From: Stachybotrys elegans
Lineage: Eukaryota; Ascomycota; Sordariomycetes; Hypocreales; Stachybotryaceae
Reading direction: 5' to 3'
Length of the DNA stretch: 64,000 nucleotides
Assembly: GCA_020746835.1 (NCBI GenBank)
Contig: JAGPNK010000002.1
Coordinates: 62,001 to 126,000, forward strand
Each line of letters begins with the position of its first letter. Position 1 is the stretch's first letter. Positions 12,311-23,578 of the stretch are shown in pieces. The notes beneath the pieces are model-generated. The model saw only the letters and a list, made by a program, of their open reading frames with translations. It was not told the DNA's origin and searched no databases. The position numbers were made by a program, and so were the translations under genes.

Positions 12311-14195
12311 CTAGTTCAACGAGTCCTTCGTATCTGACCCATCCTTCATCTCCTCATCCAGAGCAGGCAGAGTTCCGAGGAAGGGCTCAAGCTGCTCAGC
12401 GCTAATACTCTCAAAAGACATATTACGTTCCGGTACAGCAACCTCTCCCACAAAGCTGAGTCCCCAGTATACAATGCTGCTAAGGATGCAAGTGAGTAGC
12501 CAGCCAACTTGATAGATGCGCAGCATTTCCACAGGCACGTCGACGCCAAATGTACGCGCGAATCCAGGGATGGGTAGCACGACAGCCACAAGGTAGGTGA
12601 CTGCCGCGCGCCAGTTGATGCCATGGCGGTACCAGTATCTACCCTCGGGAGTGTAGAGATCCTGTAGGTAGATGTTGCCTCTACGGCAGACGAGATAATC
12701 AGTGAGGAAGATGCCCACAAACGGACCGAGGAATATACTGTAGCCACCGAGGAACTGCAGGAACGTAGTTGCGCTACGAAGAATGCGCCATGGGCAGATG
12801 ATGAGGCCAAGAACGTATGAGATGTACATTCCTCGCTTGATGTTGATGAAACGGGGGAGCAGCACAGTCGTGTCGGCACCCCATGGAATGACGTTTGCTC
12901 TGTCGAAACGAATTAGCACCTGGATATTATAGGCGTGGAGAACTCCTTACCCTAAATTCGACCCAATAATGGAAAAAATGAAACCAAGGGATACAACGGC
13001 TACAGCGGCTCGCGCTCCGTGGTTCCAGTTGCGATCAAGAATGGCGTGGCATAGAAGCCACGGGTTCCAGATGAGTTCTCCCCAGCCTGCTCGGATAGCG
13101 CTTGCGCCAAAGATGCCCAGGGTGGCACATAGTGTGTTGCCCACGGGCAGCGCGATGAGCTGTGACCACATGGGTGCTGACTTGGTACGAGCGTAGCGCG
13201 CAAGATCCGGCTGGTTGACAATGCCTGTGCTTGTCTTACCCATGACAGAGTTGATACCTCCAAGCATGGCCCAAGCTAAGGTTGAGCCGTGGAGCGTACC
13301 AGTGTTTGCGAAGGAACCAGCTGACTGGTCGGAGCCTCGGCCCTGGAGCATGCAGTAAATGAAGAGACCGATGACTATGGGTGGCAATGCGATGGACTTG
13401 ATGGTGAACACGAGGCGGACCTTGGGGATTGGAACACTCAACAGCGGCAGAGTGGCGACCCTTGGCGGAGGTGTTAGCTTTCTTTGACAAGCTACGAGGT
13501 AAAGGAGTGATGTCGCTTGTCGCGGAGGGGGAGGGGAAACTTACCAAAACACCAACATCCCAATCAGCTCTTGGACAGTGATGTATTGGTCCGCCGGGAT
13601 CGTGTTGGGTAAGTCATGGAAAGAGTTGCCGAAAACAGCGCGGAACAACACGGCTGTAAAGTAGCCGCCTTGAACGATTTGTACGCCGACCCAGATTGTG
13701 CCGACAAGGACGCGGACAAAGACAGGGAAGTAGCCGCCAATGAGACCCCAAGGGATACGGCATGCCACGGGAAATCCGAAATGATACACCGCCGATGAGC
13801 GGGAATGCATTACCATGCCAATGGCGCCGAGGAAGTGTGAGATGAAGATGCAGATGACGGCCTGCCACGAGGTCATGCCGAGGGCCACCAGGGACGAGCC
13901 GGCTGTCCAGACACCAGTAGAGAAACCTAGTTCGTCAGCATGATGCTCGGCTCGACTCCAGCGGCAACATTGGGAAGAAGAATTTACCGTACGACCACCA
14001 AAAAGCGGCATAGTCCCACCAGCCCCAAGTCCAGTCTTTGCGCGGGCTGATGTCGAGATCTTCGTTTGTCCACGGGTTGCGGTTTTGCAGTCGGCCTTCA
14101 GCCGACTCTTTTGTCTCCACCATGGCGAGGAAGGCATCCTTGTTGGCAAAGCCCGCCTTGAAGGCGCTAGCCTTGACTTGAATGTTTTCCAACAT
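12311..14195 (-). CDS. NCS1-family permease (uracil/allantoin/nucleobase type)
   Basis: Plasma-membrane symporter of the nucleobase:cation symporter-1 family, which imports uracil, allantoin, cytosine, purines, thiamine precursors or related N-heterocycles. Exons are 14,195-13,988, 13,926-13,545, 13,436-12,951 and 12,899-12,311 (minus strand), giving 554 aa, a normal length. Splicing joins WWSYG to FSTGVWTAGSSL near the N-terminus and restores SNLGANVIPWGAD, both family signatures. About 12 hydrophobic segments are visible. The last intron could use an upstream AG at about 12,919, but only the AG at 12,900-12,901 keeps the frame. It is divergently paired with the oxygenase gene at 14,897 across about 700 bp. 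In this island it is the best candidate for uptake of an N-heterocyclic substrate. Substrate cannot be told from sequence. Confidence 0.88.
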
Positions 14196-14896
14196 GTCTG
14201 TCGCGGCAATCGTAACCTCTGCCTTTGTTCACGAACAAGACAAGAGAGTATGGAGAGGAAGAAGAAGGGGAAAGGGAAAGGGAACAGCGGTGGGCAAGAT
14301 GTGCGGCCTAGATGACGGCCGAGGCCGACAGTTGAATGGTTCATGATAGCCAGTGGGACATGCTATCGCTGGGACCTTCCAGGGGGGCTGATAAGATTGA
14401 AGCTGCCGAGAGAAGTTACTCCACACAGTTATTGAATGCTTGGGATAAATAAGAGCGAAGGTGGAGATAGATAACAGATTATGGGACTCCAAGAGAGTAG
14501 CTGGTTTAGATTGTTGAGCTAGTTCTAGTCTTGCGGAGTCATGGATCCTACGAGTCGGGTCAATCCAATGCAACAAGGCAGCCGACAGCGATAACGCTCG
14601 GTCTGCGGGCATTTTATCTTTTATGTGGCTCGTCGATAAAGCTATACTAGGATGTTGCTAGAGTAATAAACCCACTTGTGTTTCTCTGTAGCTCGTTGAA
14701 GTATTGGCAGCTCCTCCCCCTCACTTCCGTTTGGCTGACCACATCTGAGATTGTTAAGACATCTCGTGCCTTGCAGTTCAGATAAGTCTACATCCTGGCG
14801 GGTATGGCTGATACAGCAACCAAGCAGCAGCTGGCGCACCCTGTTATCCAAGCAAGAACATCTTCATACTTAGACTCGGGTAGCCGATAAGTGAGC

Positions 14897-16003
14897 ATGG
14901 CCCCTGCTGCTACTCTCAACGAACCCAAGGAGGTCGTATTCCATGCGGGCAAGGGCAAGCAAACACGTCCCGTGTTGAGCGGCGCCGACCTCAAGCCAAC
15001 GTTTGAGCACATTCCAACCGTTGACTTTCGGAATGCAACCTCAGATGTTTTTGAGGAGCGTCTCGCCGTTGCCCGTGAGGTCGGGAAGGCCTTCACCGAA
15101 GTCGGCTTCCTCTACGCGCTCAATCACGGCATCGACGCCGATCTGCAAGACCGTGTTACAACAGTCATCAAGGACTTCTTTGCCCTGCCGCATGACGAGA
15201 AGATGAAGATCCACATCAACAAGTCGCCCGCTATCAAGGGTTACGAGCCCCTGCTAGAGACGCGCATTGACGATAAGACCCGGGGCGACCTCAAGGAGGC
15301 CTTCAACATGGCTGACGATCCCTACGAGCCTGAGCAGAAGGCGCCTGCTGATCTCGACCTCTCGACTTACCCAGTCGGGCCCCTGAACCAGTGGCCGACG
15401 GAGCCGGCCGCGTTTCGGAGTACCATATATGAGTACCGCGCGGCTGCACAGGGCTTCGCGGCGGTCCTTCTCCGACTCATCGCCCTTGCCGTTGACCTCC
15501 CCGAAAATTATTTCGATCATATGGCCGTCTTTCCCATGGCTGGGCTACGGGCCCTCCACTACCCTCCTCAGGCGCCATCGGACGACGATGTCATCGGCAT
15601 AGGCGCCCATGCCGACTACTCCTGGGTTACTCTCGTGAACCAGCTGACGTCGGCGCCGGCCCTCGAGGTGCTCAATGCCAACGGCCACTGGGTTTCGGCA
15701 CCGCCCGTTAAGGACAGCCTGGTTGTCAACGTGGGCGACTTCCTGGAGCGGGCCACAAACGACCGTTTCGTCAGCACCGTGCACCGTGTCCGCAATATCA
15801 GTGGCGCGCAACGCTTCAGCCTTGCATACTTCTTTAGCCCGAGCCACGAAGTCATGATACGCACGTTGCCAACATGCCTAGCCGAGGGGGAGACGCCCAA
15901 GTACCCTGATATCAAGGCTGGGGAATGGCAGAGAGAAAGGCTGCTCAGAGCCCGAGTCAATCATCCTGCAAGTAAAGCAGCGCGAGAGAGGGGGGAGATA
16001 TAG
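14897..16003 (+). CDS. 2-oxoglutarate/Fe(II)-dependent oxygenase (isopenicillin-N-synthase-like)
   Basis: Soluble non-haem iron oxygenase that hydroxylates, desaturates or cyclises a small molecule, usually consuming 2-oxoglutarate and O2. Single exon, 368 aa from ATG 14,897; a GTG two codons upstream is in frame but not needed. The N-terminal DIOX_N region (about 38-150, with VGFLYALNHGI) precedes the 2OG-FeII_Oxy core. Iron ligands are visible as H238 and D240 in GAHADYS and H296 in STVHRV. R306 and S308 in RFSLAYF would bind 2-oxoglutarate. It shares a divergent promoter with the NCS1 permease. All catalytic residues are intact. The family covers both biosynthetic and catabolic enzymes, so substrate is unknown. 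Confidence 0.9.
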   Translation: MAPAATLNEPKEVVFHAGKGKQTRPVLSGADLKPTFEHIPTVDFRNATSDVFEERLAVAREVGKAFTEVGFLYALNHGIDADLQDRVTTVIKDFFALPHDEKMKIHINKSPAIKGYEPLLETRIDDKTRGDLKEAFNMADDPYEPEQKAPADLDLSTYPVGPLNQWPTEPAAFRSTIYEYRAAAQGFAAVLLRLIALAVDLPENYFDHMAVFPMAGLRALHYPPQAPSDDDVIGIGAHADYSWVTLVNQLTSAPALEVLNANGHWVSAPPVKDSLVVNVGDFLERATNDRFVSTVHRVRNISGAQRFSLAYFFSPSHEVMIRTLPTCLAEGETPKYPDIKAGEWQRERLLRARVNHPASKAARERGEI

Positions 16004-16141
16004 TAGAAGCAGAATACCAAATACTCCCTTCTCAATTTTGACATAGTAGGTTTCAAGGCAATAGTTCTTCAACGACTAGTTAAATACTTCCACTGAATAA
16101 AAACAAAAATATCTCGCGCATCATGCACCTATCGCCAGGCG

Positions 16142-17114
16142 TTATCTGGCCATATCTGAACTAGATAGAGTAGCGCACTTTGCCTTTGCCTGAAGCACCT
16201 TGTCTAACTTTTGTCGTGTCACAATGCCACAGAAGAGGAAGTTTCCAAACATGACTAAACACAAACCCGTCGTAATAGAGGCCATCTGCAGTCGCGTCAG
16301 TTCGGGTCCAAAGTAGGATAGACACGTGGATCGTGGGTTGCATTTTGGAGATCAACTGACCGGAATTGTCATGCGACTCCAATCTCCTTCCAGGGTTTCG
16401 AAGATGGGCGATAGTATGTGTAGGGCGTAGCCGAGGAAGAATAGCAACCACGCATAGCTCATCAGCATCGTCGAGCTCTGCCAGATCCAGATCATCTGCA
16501 GGCTGGCCTGGTACCGGCCTTGGTCGTCCATTCGATTACATGATAGGACCAGGCTCATACAGGCCTTCATCACCTGTTGAGTGTAGACATCATCGAGCGC
16601 CGAGGGGGTCGGCACGTCTTGTGGGAACTCGCGGAGCAGCCTTTGCTGGACAGAACTGACGAGCGAGAAGAAGGATGCTATTAGACTCCAGTGCCAGAAC
16701 ATCTTTGCAAGCCAGAAGCTCTGCTCGACGGAGGGCCAAGAGAAGACGCCGATGACGGCGGCAGCCGATATAGCGGCCTAGATCAATTAGCAGCCGCAAT
16801 GTGCGGGAGACGGCGAGCAGGGCACCTACTGCGTTCCGCACAAAGGTAGACTCTTCGACTTTCCTCGACCGAAACTCGTACAGCAGCCGGGGAAGCCCGT
16901 CTTTGGTATGTTGGCACTTCTGGATGCCTGCAATTGGGTCCAAGGTGAAGTAATGGAGGGCCCCGCGGTACGTCAAAGAGCCGATCTTGCAGACCCAGTA
17001 GATGAAAGCGCTAGCGTACGAGCGGAGGTATGTCTTGGAGACGGATGCCGGAGCGGCCGGTTTTTTCTCAGCCATTGTCCCCGCATTCCGCCGGGGGCTG
17101 AAGAATGGGAGCAT
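16142..17114 (-). CDS. Uncharacterised fungal membrane protein
   Basis: I do not recognise a named family. The model has three exons (17,114-16,830, 16,777-16,361, 16,285-16,142), all phase 0, giving 281 aa. Intron 1 has a GTAGGT donor, a GCTAAT branch site and a CTAG acceptor, and its removal restores one long frame. Intron 2 is 75 nt with CTGAC before CTGCAG. The N-terminal about 100 residues are mixed; hydrophobic segments follow around ISAAAVIGVFSW, FWHWSLIASFFSLV, LMSYAWLLFFLGYAL and, near the C-terminus, GLCLVMFGNFLFCGI. This suggests an integral membrane protein of about four spans. An alternative start at 17,075 (MAEKK) is as plausible. It is divergent from the gene at 17,939. Confidence 0.6.
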
Positions 17115-17938
17115 GTCTCACGGGCAGCAGCGATACGGCGTAAGGAACATGACCGCCAGGACATGGAGTAGAATTCATCAGATACCTTCGAGGGCGGCAC
17201 AATGAAGTATTGGCGAACGGAGTTTATGGTTCGCCGATAATGTCCGGCTGGTTTGCCTCACCTATTAGCTGCCCCTAGCCTACAAAAGTTGCGGCTGAGC
17301 CTGTTCGCAGTAAGATGCAAGGATATGTTCCTTTGTAGTCACATAGCTTAAAGAAATGGCTGGTCATCAACTACTAAAGATAGAGATAGGCCCAGGGGGC
17401 CTGTCGACTCAGCCACTAAATGACGACATCACTGTCAGCAGTCTCTTGTCACTGCAAGAAATGCACGATAAGTTATACGTCCCATATCGATTATTAATCT
17501 ACTGAGCTGGTGCTTCCTTATTTTAGCAATCATGGTGTCTCGGCTGGGAGCACAAGTCTGGGGAGATACTTGTCGCGTCAGGTAGTTCAAGAGAGACAGG
17601 AATAATCTCTCCAGGAGCTGGCTCCTGCTGGCTGACACCCTTGTCAGCTAGGTGCCACAGTCACGGAGAAAATGCTCCTACCTCTTCTGTACGTACAAGG
17701 CTAAGCGAGCCTTGCCGTCTTATTCTACACTTCGGTGTTAACATGTAGCTGGGGGGAGTGGAGCCTGTTGCTGAAAAGGGGGGATGTTTGCCACCGGGTT
17801 GTTCAATATAAGCCTCCAACAGGATACTATTGCTCATTTTTGTCTTGTTTTCCTATACTATGAGAGTGGGAAGTTTGGCATATCGTGAAATATACTCGCA
17901 ACCTGGCTCAAAACTCTCCTAGAGCGGCTATCAATAAG
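17115..17938. other. Divergent intergenic region
   Basis: About 820 bp between two divergently transcribed genes. No convincing gene. A short upstream frame ATG 17,860 to TAG 17,922 (20 codons) precedes the start of the next gene and could act as an upstream ORF in its leader. GCCGATAATGTCCGGC near 17,233 has CCG/CGG triplets, but I cannot show it is a site. Confidence 0.4.
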
Positions 17939-18672
17939 ATGCAGAGGGACGTGGTTTTATTTCGGAGGCCAATTAATTCTCTGGCCAACGTCCCCGTCCT
18001 CAACAAGTGGCTAAAAGCCGAGATCAACCACTGGGCTGTCTGCGTCGGCGATACATGTTACGAAGTTGCCTCGACACCCGCCGGCGCCCCGAGTCACAGT
18101 CTCTTTATTAGGTCCAAGTCGGAGTGGCTCCAGCTAGTAGAGGAGCGCGGAACTTTGTGCACTAGGCAGGAGATGGGTCCATGTGTCACTAACTGGCCTG
18201 ATGATATGATCGCGAAATGCGGTAAGTGGCCATCCTGTGCGATGGAAATGATCCCATATTGCTCGCTGAAGTTGGCCCCAATGCTGATTCATCTTGTTGC
18301 CCTACAGCCGACGAAATATGGACCAAACTCTTCGATAGCAAGTACGAGAACTTCATGCAAAACTGCCAAGAGTTTGCATTCTGGCTTCTCTGTTGCATTG
18401 TCATCAACCTCAACCAGAAGCAGATCAAGGATCGCTGGGAGAGCTTCAACCCCGATCGTGTAATCCCGGCCCTGTTAACAGGCGGTGGCGCTGGTTTCGT
18501 GGGGGGTACAGCCCTGGCCGGTGCGGTCTCTGACGCTGCCCTCACCTTTGGCGTCGTCACGAGCACCCTCGGAGCAGTCGGCTTAACAAGCTTTTTCGTA
18601 GAGAGACATAAGAGACACAAGAAGGGGAAGGAGTTGGCACGCTCCTGGCGGGCTCAAATGGGCGGGCCCTAG
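17939..18672 (+). CDS. NlpC/P60-LRAT-like papain-fold protein with hydrophobic tail
   Basis: Two exons (17,939-18,221 and 18,308-18,672; 86-nt intron with GTAAGT donor and CTACAG acceptor) give 215 aa. H31 in NHWAVCVGDTCYEV and C114 in MQNCQEFAFW match the His and Cys motifs of the permuted NlpC/P60 group (LRAT, H-REV107, YiiX), where HWA(I/V)YVGxG and NCEHF carry the catalytic pair. A Gly/Ala-rich hydrophobic segment (about 150-190) followed by a basic tail (ERHKRHKKGK) resembles the C-terminal anchor of H-REV107 phospholipases/acyltransferases. I infer a membrane-tethered thiol acyltransferase or phospholipase-like enzyme. ATG 17,939 is the first in-frame ATG after a stop-free GTG-led stretch. 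Activity is not proven from sequence. Confidence 0.65.
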
Positions 18673-19402
18673 GTTTCCGTGTCATACTTTTACGGGAATT
18701 GACCAGAAACTGTGCCATCTCCCTGCTTGGCCGTACACTCTTCTAATTCATCTCAGCCTATCGTTTCTCGATTGGGCAAGCTGGGGAGGGAAAGAATTGT
18801 TGACAGTGGAACTGAGACAACCTACACTTCTACGTCGATGCTGGGTACCGGCAGCTCAAGAACATGACTGTACCCACAATCATCTCAGTCTGGTGCCTCG
18901 CTTGGAAGGGTGGTATGAAAAGACCAGAGGCTGAAAATTGGTTCGTGGAGGGATACTGTTCCCCCGAATACCGTGAGCGCCATCGAGAAACTCGATGATC
19001 CCAATACGGCGTGCTGGTTCCTGCATTAAATGCAGTACGGTTTATCCGGGTTTCTTCCAGCACTTCGCTTGAATATTTTGCGCAAGCTACTCATTCTCGC
19101 ATTCGGTGATAGGGTCATCCTGATAGTCACCTCGCTAGGACTACAGCAGCCGAAATTCTTGTTTGCAGACACAGCAGTTAATAAATACGCATTACTCTAT
19201 ATAATAGTTCAGATGCTTGAAGAGCAGCAAAACCGAGTAATCGAAAGAAGCTAATAACCCGTAGAACTATCGATGGCTACCGTGTTACCCGCAGGACGAA
19301 GACCAGAGACAGACAACGGAAGAATCGTCAAACTGCCAAGTTTACTGATTGGCCGGAGCCTAAGAACAATGGGGATTCATGATTTCTTCTATCTCGACAA
19401 TA
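18673..19402. other. Convergent intergenic region
   Basis: About 730 bp between the 3' ends of the LRAT-like gene and the epoxide hydrolase gene. Only short non-homologous open frames are present. I see nothing I can support as a gene. Confidence 0.5.
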
Positions 19403-20771
19403 CTAATCAATTAAACTTCCAAAGAACTCCTGTACGTCTTGGGCGTAGATCTCCGGATGAAGCTCGACCGGGAAATGACCGCCGAAGGGACGGGTCACCA
19501 GGAAAGTCAGGTTGCTGACACGTTCAATCCATTCCGCAGGCTGTGATTCAAATGTCAGAAGGGCTCAAAACGGGCGAGCAATGTCAAACCTACTGTATTG
19601 AGCATAAGGGCCAGCTCAGGGAAGGGGCCGTTGATGGATTGCCATTGACTGACTCCGGTAGCAACGTCAGACTTAGGAAAGTCAATGTTCTCGGGCTAAA
19701 GTAAAGTGTCCAAGTCAGCCGCAAAGCATTGGAACTGCTTTCCCATAGATTTACCTTTAGCCACTCAAGATATGTCCTGAGATTACCATAGGCTCCTGGA
19801 AGCCAAAGCATCATGGTCCGTGTAATGACCTCTTCGAAAGAATAGTGATAGCCATCGCTCGAAAATTGCAGATGATGCCAGATCCACCCAGCGTAACCCA
19901 CAGGACTATCCGTCAGGGCCTGGCCCAGCTTCAGGGGACCTTGGGACTGGATGCTCATATATGCCCCAACCACGTTCTGAAAAGCCAAGACAGTCGATAT
20001 GTAGTCATTCTCAGCGTCGCTAGTCTGGCCGTTGCCAAATCGCTCAATATCGGTGGCATTTGGCTGGGCAAAGTAGAAGTCGGTGAAGTGACCGACAACG
20101 CGGTCAGGATAGTCAGCTGCCATCCACAGGGCAACCCACCACCCAGCGTCCGTCGAGATAATGCCGAATGTCTCGTAACCTAGGAGCTGCATCAAATTTG
20201 TAAGGGCGGCGCCTGCCTGTCGTGGCCCAAACCCTTCATGTGTGGCGGCTGGGCTGAAGCCAAACCCGGGGAGATCCGGCACAATGACATCGAATGCCAC
20301 GGCTTCGGCATCATCAGGATCGGGAGAGGTAAGGTAGTCGAGAGCTGGCAGCCATTCCATATGTGTTGATGGCCATCCGTGGAGCAATAAAAGAGGTATC
20401 GCGTTGGGTCGCGTGGACTTTTCGTGGACAAAATGCAAGGGCACGGGCTCTTGGTACCCAAAGCCGGCTGAGACTGTTGCCTTGTAGTGGCTGTGGTTAG
20501 AGTTGAGCTGGTCCTGGATCTTGAGCCAGTCATACTCCTCGGCCCAGTATTTTGCGAGCGCCGTCATATTTGAGGCCGGTGGCCCCTCGTACCACGTTTC
20601 ACTCGTGCCGTCTAAGAGGTCAACTGATGGCCGGTACAACTTTGCTTTGGTTCGAGCCTCGTCTAGCAGCCCCTGATCAACATCAATCTTGAAGGGGGTA
20701 GGGTGAGCGACTGGAGTGCAGGAAGGAATGCTTCCGACAACCAATGGCAAAATCCAGAATTGAGGCTTCAT
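19403..20771 (-). CDS. Epoxide hydrolase (alpha/beta-hydrolase with EHN domain), probably secreted
   Basis: Opens epoxides to diols through a covalent Asp ester. Three exons (20,771-19,755, 19,695-19,594, 19,540-19,403), all phase 0, give 418 aa. Residues 1-20 form a signal peptide-like hydrophobic leader. The EHN-type N-terminal domain follows, then HGWPS (131-135, oxyanion), nucleophile D208 in STDAGWW (the microsomal-type G/S-x-D-x-G elbow), cap-region LTDSPVGYAGW, and catalytic H395 in FGGHFPVELHPE. Reading through without splicing would lose this histidine: both small introns are needed, and both have GTAAAT/GTAGGT donors with CTGAC branch sites. It is divergent from the regulator at 21,516. 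Juvenile-hormone-type and microsomal epoxide hydrolases are the nearest families. The natural substrate is unknown. Confidence 0.88.
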
Positions 20772-21348
20772 TGTTGGGAAAAGATAATGTATTGGGAAGA
20801 GGAGGAACAGGTTTGAATATCGTACTGAGGCGTCCGGTATATGACAAGACGGCTGGATAAACGAACAGAGCTCCTATTTATTCTTCTCGATTGCTATTGA
20901 CTCTCTGATTTATCATTACCTTCTTCTAAGCTCCTTCTTCCAAACTGCTGATAAATTTGAGAATATCGGCAAGTTTGGCCGCAATTGCCACACATGGATC
21001 GACAAGTTGGAATGTCTACGATGGGTGGGCTTGCAGGCAACCAAAGTTGCTCTTCATGCTAAGCAATGTGCATCCACATATGCTGTGGGGGTTCAATGCT
21101 GTGCCCCATTCTGACAGAGATCAGTAACTTCGAGGAGGCCCCCTCGGCAACACAGTTGAGATAAAGTAAGTAGACAAAAGCCGGCGGTGAATACATGTTG
21201 GTACTAATATAGTTCGATACATGTCTCGTCACATATTAAACGTATCAGTTAAGGTACAGCCAGCAACTATTGCTGTGAACACCCGCGTTGTGTCAACACC
21301 GAACCTCTTCTTGGCTCATAAGCTCGGCTGGGCAGGTGGGTCTTGACT

Positions 21349-21367
21349 GTCGGCCAAAAAGGCCGAC
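21349..21367. promoter_or_regulatory. Inverted repeat GTCGGCC-AAAAA-GGCCGAC in a divergent promoter
   Basis: Perfect 7-bp arms around AAAAA, containing CGG-N9-CCG, the inverted-triplet format of many Zn2Cys6 regulators. It lies about 150 bp upstream of the C2HC/Zn2Cys6 regulator start and about 580 bp upstream of the epoxide hydrolase start. Autoregulation is a reasonable guess. The spacing of 9 matches the everted site at 12,106. Confidence 0.45.
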
Positions 21368-21515
21368 GGCTAGGATGGCCGATTCTTGGCTTATCATGTC
21401 GCTGATAAATCCAACGGCCAATTTCCTGGGCGGGCTGACGCCCCTTTAGCGAATGCTACCAGCTACAACCTCCACCTGATATACGGAAAGAATTTCCCCA
21501 TGCTCTTCAATCATC

Positions 21516-23177
21516 ATGGCTATTTTGAATTCGGTAGAAACTTCTGCAGCTTCCGAATTCCTTTCATTCTGCCCCCAATGTCACAAGGCATATACACTCG
21601 GTCAGTCTCTGAGTCTCTATGCGTGGAAAATATGTACCAACGCCACCTCAGAAAGCACGTTCCAAAGACACCTGAAATATTGTCGCCGAACAAATGACGG
21701 GAGCAAGCGTCGGTTACAATCTTGCGTTTCCTGCAAGTCTTCCAAGAAGAAATGCTGCGCCACCAAACCGCGATGTTCCCGCTGCGAGTTAAAAGGTTGG
21801 CCTTGTGGATATGAAGATGCGAGGCCCACGAGAGCAAGAGATCAGGCGGGACAAGCTCTCCCGGATTGGCAGGGCTCGGTTTATTCTTTTATTGATCCAC
21901 CTTCAGCAGTCAATGGCATCTTGAACCTGGAAGGAAACGATGTCGAGCTGTACGGCTCCCGCAGAGGGATCCCGCTCCCTCCCTCAGAATTTGGCCTCCC
22001 TGCGAATACAGACCTAAATTTTGGTCTCGATGTTCCTTTTGGCCCATTCGGCCAAAATCTACTACCAAGTGTATCAGGAATCGAAAGTCAAAACATCCAA
22101 GAGCATCTGACTCTCGGAAACAACTTTCCAGACCAAGTAGTAAGCCCAATTTTGCCTGACTCTGCGCTCATACCAGTACGCCGCAGCAAGCCGAGGCTGG
22201 GAATTGTTGCTTCTCTCATTGTCGACACGGTTTCGTCCTTCCCCCTGATGATGACGCGCCGAAAAACGCTTCCGCCTTTCATCCATCCCTATTGGAACCG
22301 CGTGCAGCTTCCCGAGACTCTGAGCAACTGCATCGCCATCGCGCAACTCCTTGTGGGTTGCAACGTGGATATGCTACATCAATATTGTCTAAGCGCTGCA
22401 AATGAGGCGCAGAGACTCTTGGCAGAAGTAGGCCTCACCCACTGTCGTACCCAGCTCCTTGCTACATCGCATTTGATCCAATCAACTCACATCTTGACGT
22501 GTGTAGATGGGCACAATGACTTTGTTCGAGCTTTTGAACGCTATTCAAACCACGGTGGCATATCTTACTATGGCCATCATGCAGCAAGGTCCCGATTTGC
22601 CCAGTGGAGCTCCATTGTTCATGCGTGCGTTTCGGGTAAATCAAACCCATCAACTGATTTCGCTTTCAAGTTTCTGACTTGATTCACGACAGCTTCTCAC
22701 GGCTCGATTCCGAGAACTTTGCGGAGGTTCTTTTTCCCAGACTGAAGAGCAATGCCCAAGCCTGAGCTGGGATGAATGGATATTTGCAGAATCACGAAGG
22801 CGGTAAGAGAAAGAACATAATGCACCAGAAATTAATCTTGGGTTATTCTGACATGGAGTAGCATTGCTTGTCTCTGGTTCATCATTGGTCAGGTAGTACA
22901 GGCCCATGAAGAAGTTTCCTTCCCCGCCTATAATGACTATGGATCTCTGCCTCTCATATCCACCAAAACGCTGTGGGAGGCGCGTAGTCAACAGGAGTGG
23001 GAGGCTGAGAAGGCCTTGGATGACTTCAACATGCCGGTGAGGACATTTGGTGAGCTTTTGGATTTGAAGAGATCTCCCAAAAGCCCGCTGCACGCAAAAC
23101 GTCTCCAGTCATGGGAATCAGGGACTGACAAGCTTGGGAATCTCTTGAACATTGTCACCACAATATTTTTAGACTAG
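21516..23177 (+). CDS. C2HC zinc finger plus Zn2Cys6 transcription factor
   Basis: Nuclear DNA-binding regulator. Five exons (21,516-21,600; 21,652-22,427; 22,507-22,635; 22,693-22,802; 22,862-23,177) give 471 aa with all phases consistent. Removing the 51-nt first intron, which is itself open, turns an abnormal finger into a canonical C19-x2-C22-x12-H35-x3-C39. A Zn2Cys6 cluster follows at C53, C56, C63, C70, C73 and C80. The second intron (GTAGGC to TGTAG) is required to reach the frame carrying LFELLNAIQTTVAYL. The C-terminal half (WDEWIFAESRRRIACLWFIIG) matches the fungal regulator middle-homology region. Simple ORF calls stop early at 22,680. It is followed 400 bp later by a second regulator on the same strand, so local control is likely. 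Confidence 0.82.
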
Positions 23178-23578
23178 GAATGTAGGGTCGACCCATACAT
23201 ACTGCATTCCTTCCCAACCTTACACTGAAGCCTGGCCATGAGCCCCCATGTGAAAGACCAGACGCTACGCTAACGACGATGGCTTGAGGTCAAAGCAGCT
23301 AGTGATTTGGGCAAACAGTCATATCTCAACTAGATATTTTCTGAATAAAATTACTTATATTTGAACTCCCTATTCAGCGTTGTCTGCAAATTGTCATTTG
23401 ATGTTTTGATTCCGTATCATTAGAGCAGGCCTCCTAGAAGTCGTTTGTCAGGATAGGATTTGGAATTCCCACACTCGGAGCTACTTCGGTCCATTATCAT
23501 CTAGATGTTAAGCTAGATAAGGTTTATTCACTATTATTATAACTTATCCTCCTACTCACACCAGCCCCTCCCGGCATC

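Noticed and set aside
14229..14612. Minus-strand frame upstream of the NCS1 permease as an extra N-terminal exon
   Set aside because: The permease model is complete from ATG 14,195 with the expected family N-terminus; the upstream frame is low-complexity and not needed.
16142..17114. Peroxin-11-like membrane protein
   Set aside because: General layout (soluble N-part, few spans) is similar, but I could match no PEX11 motif, so it is left unnamed.
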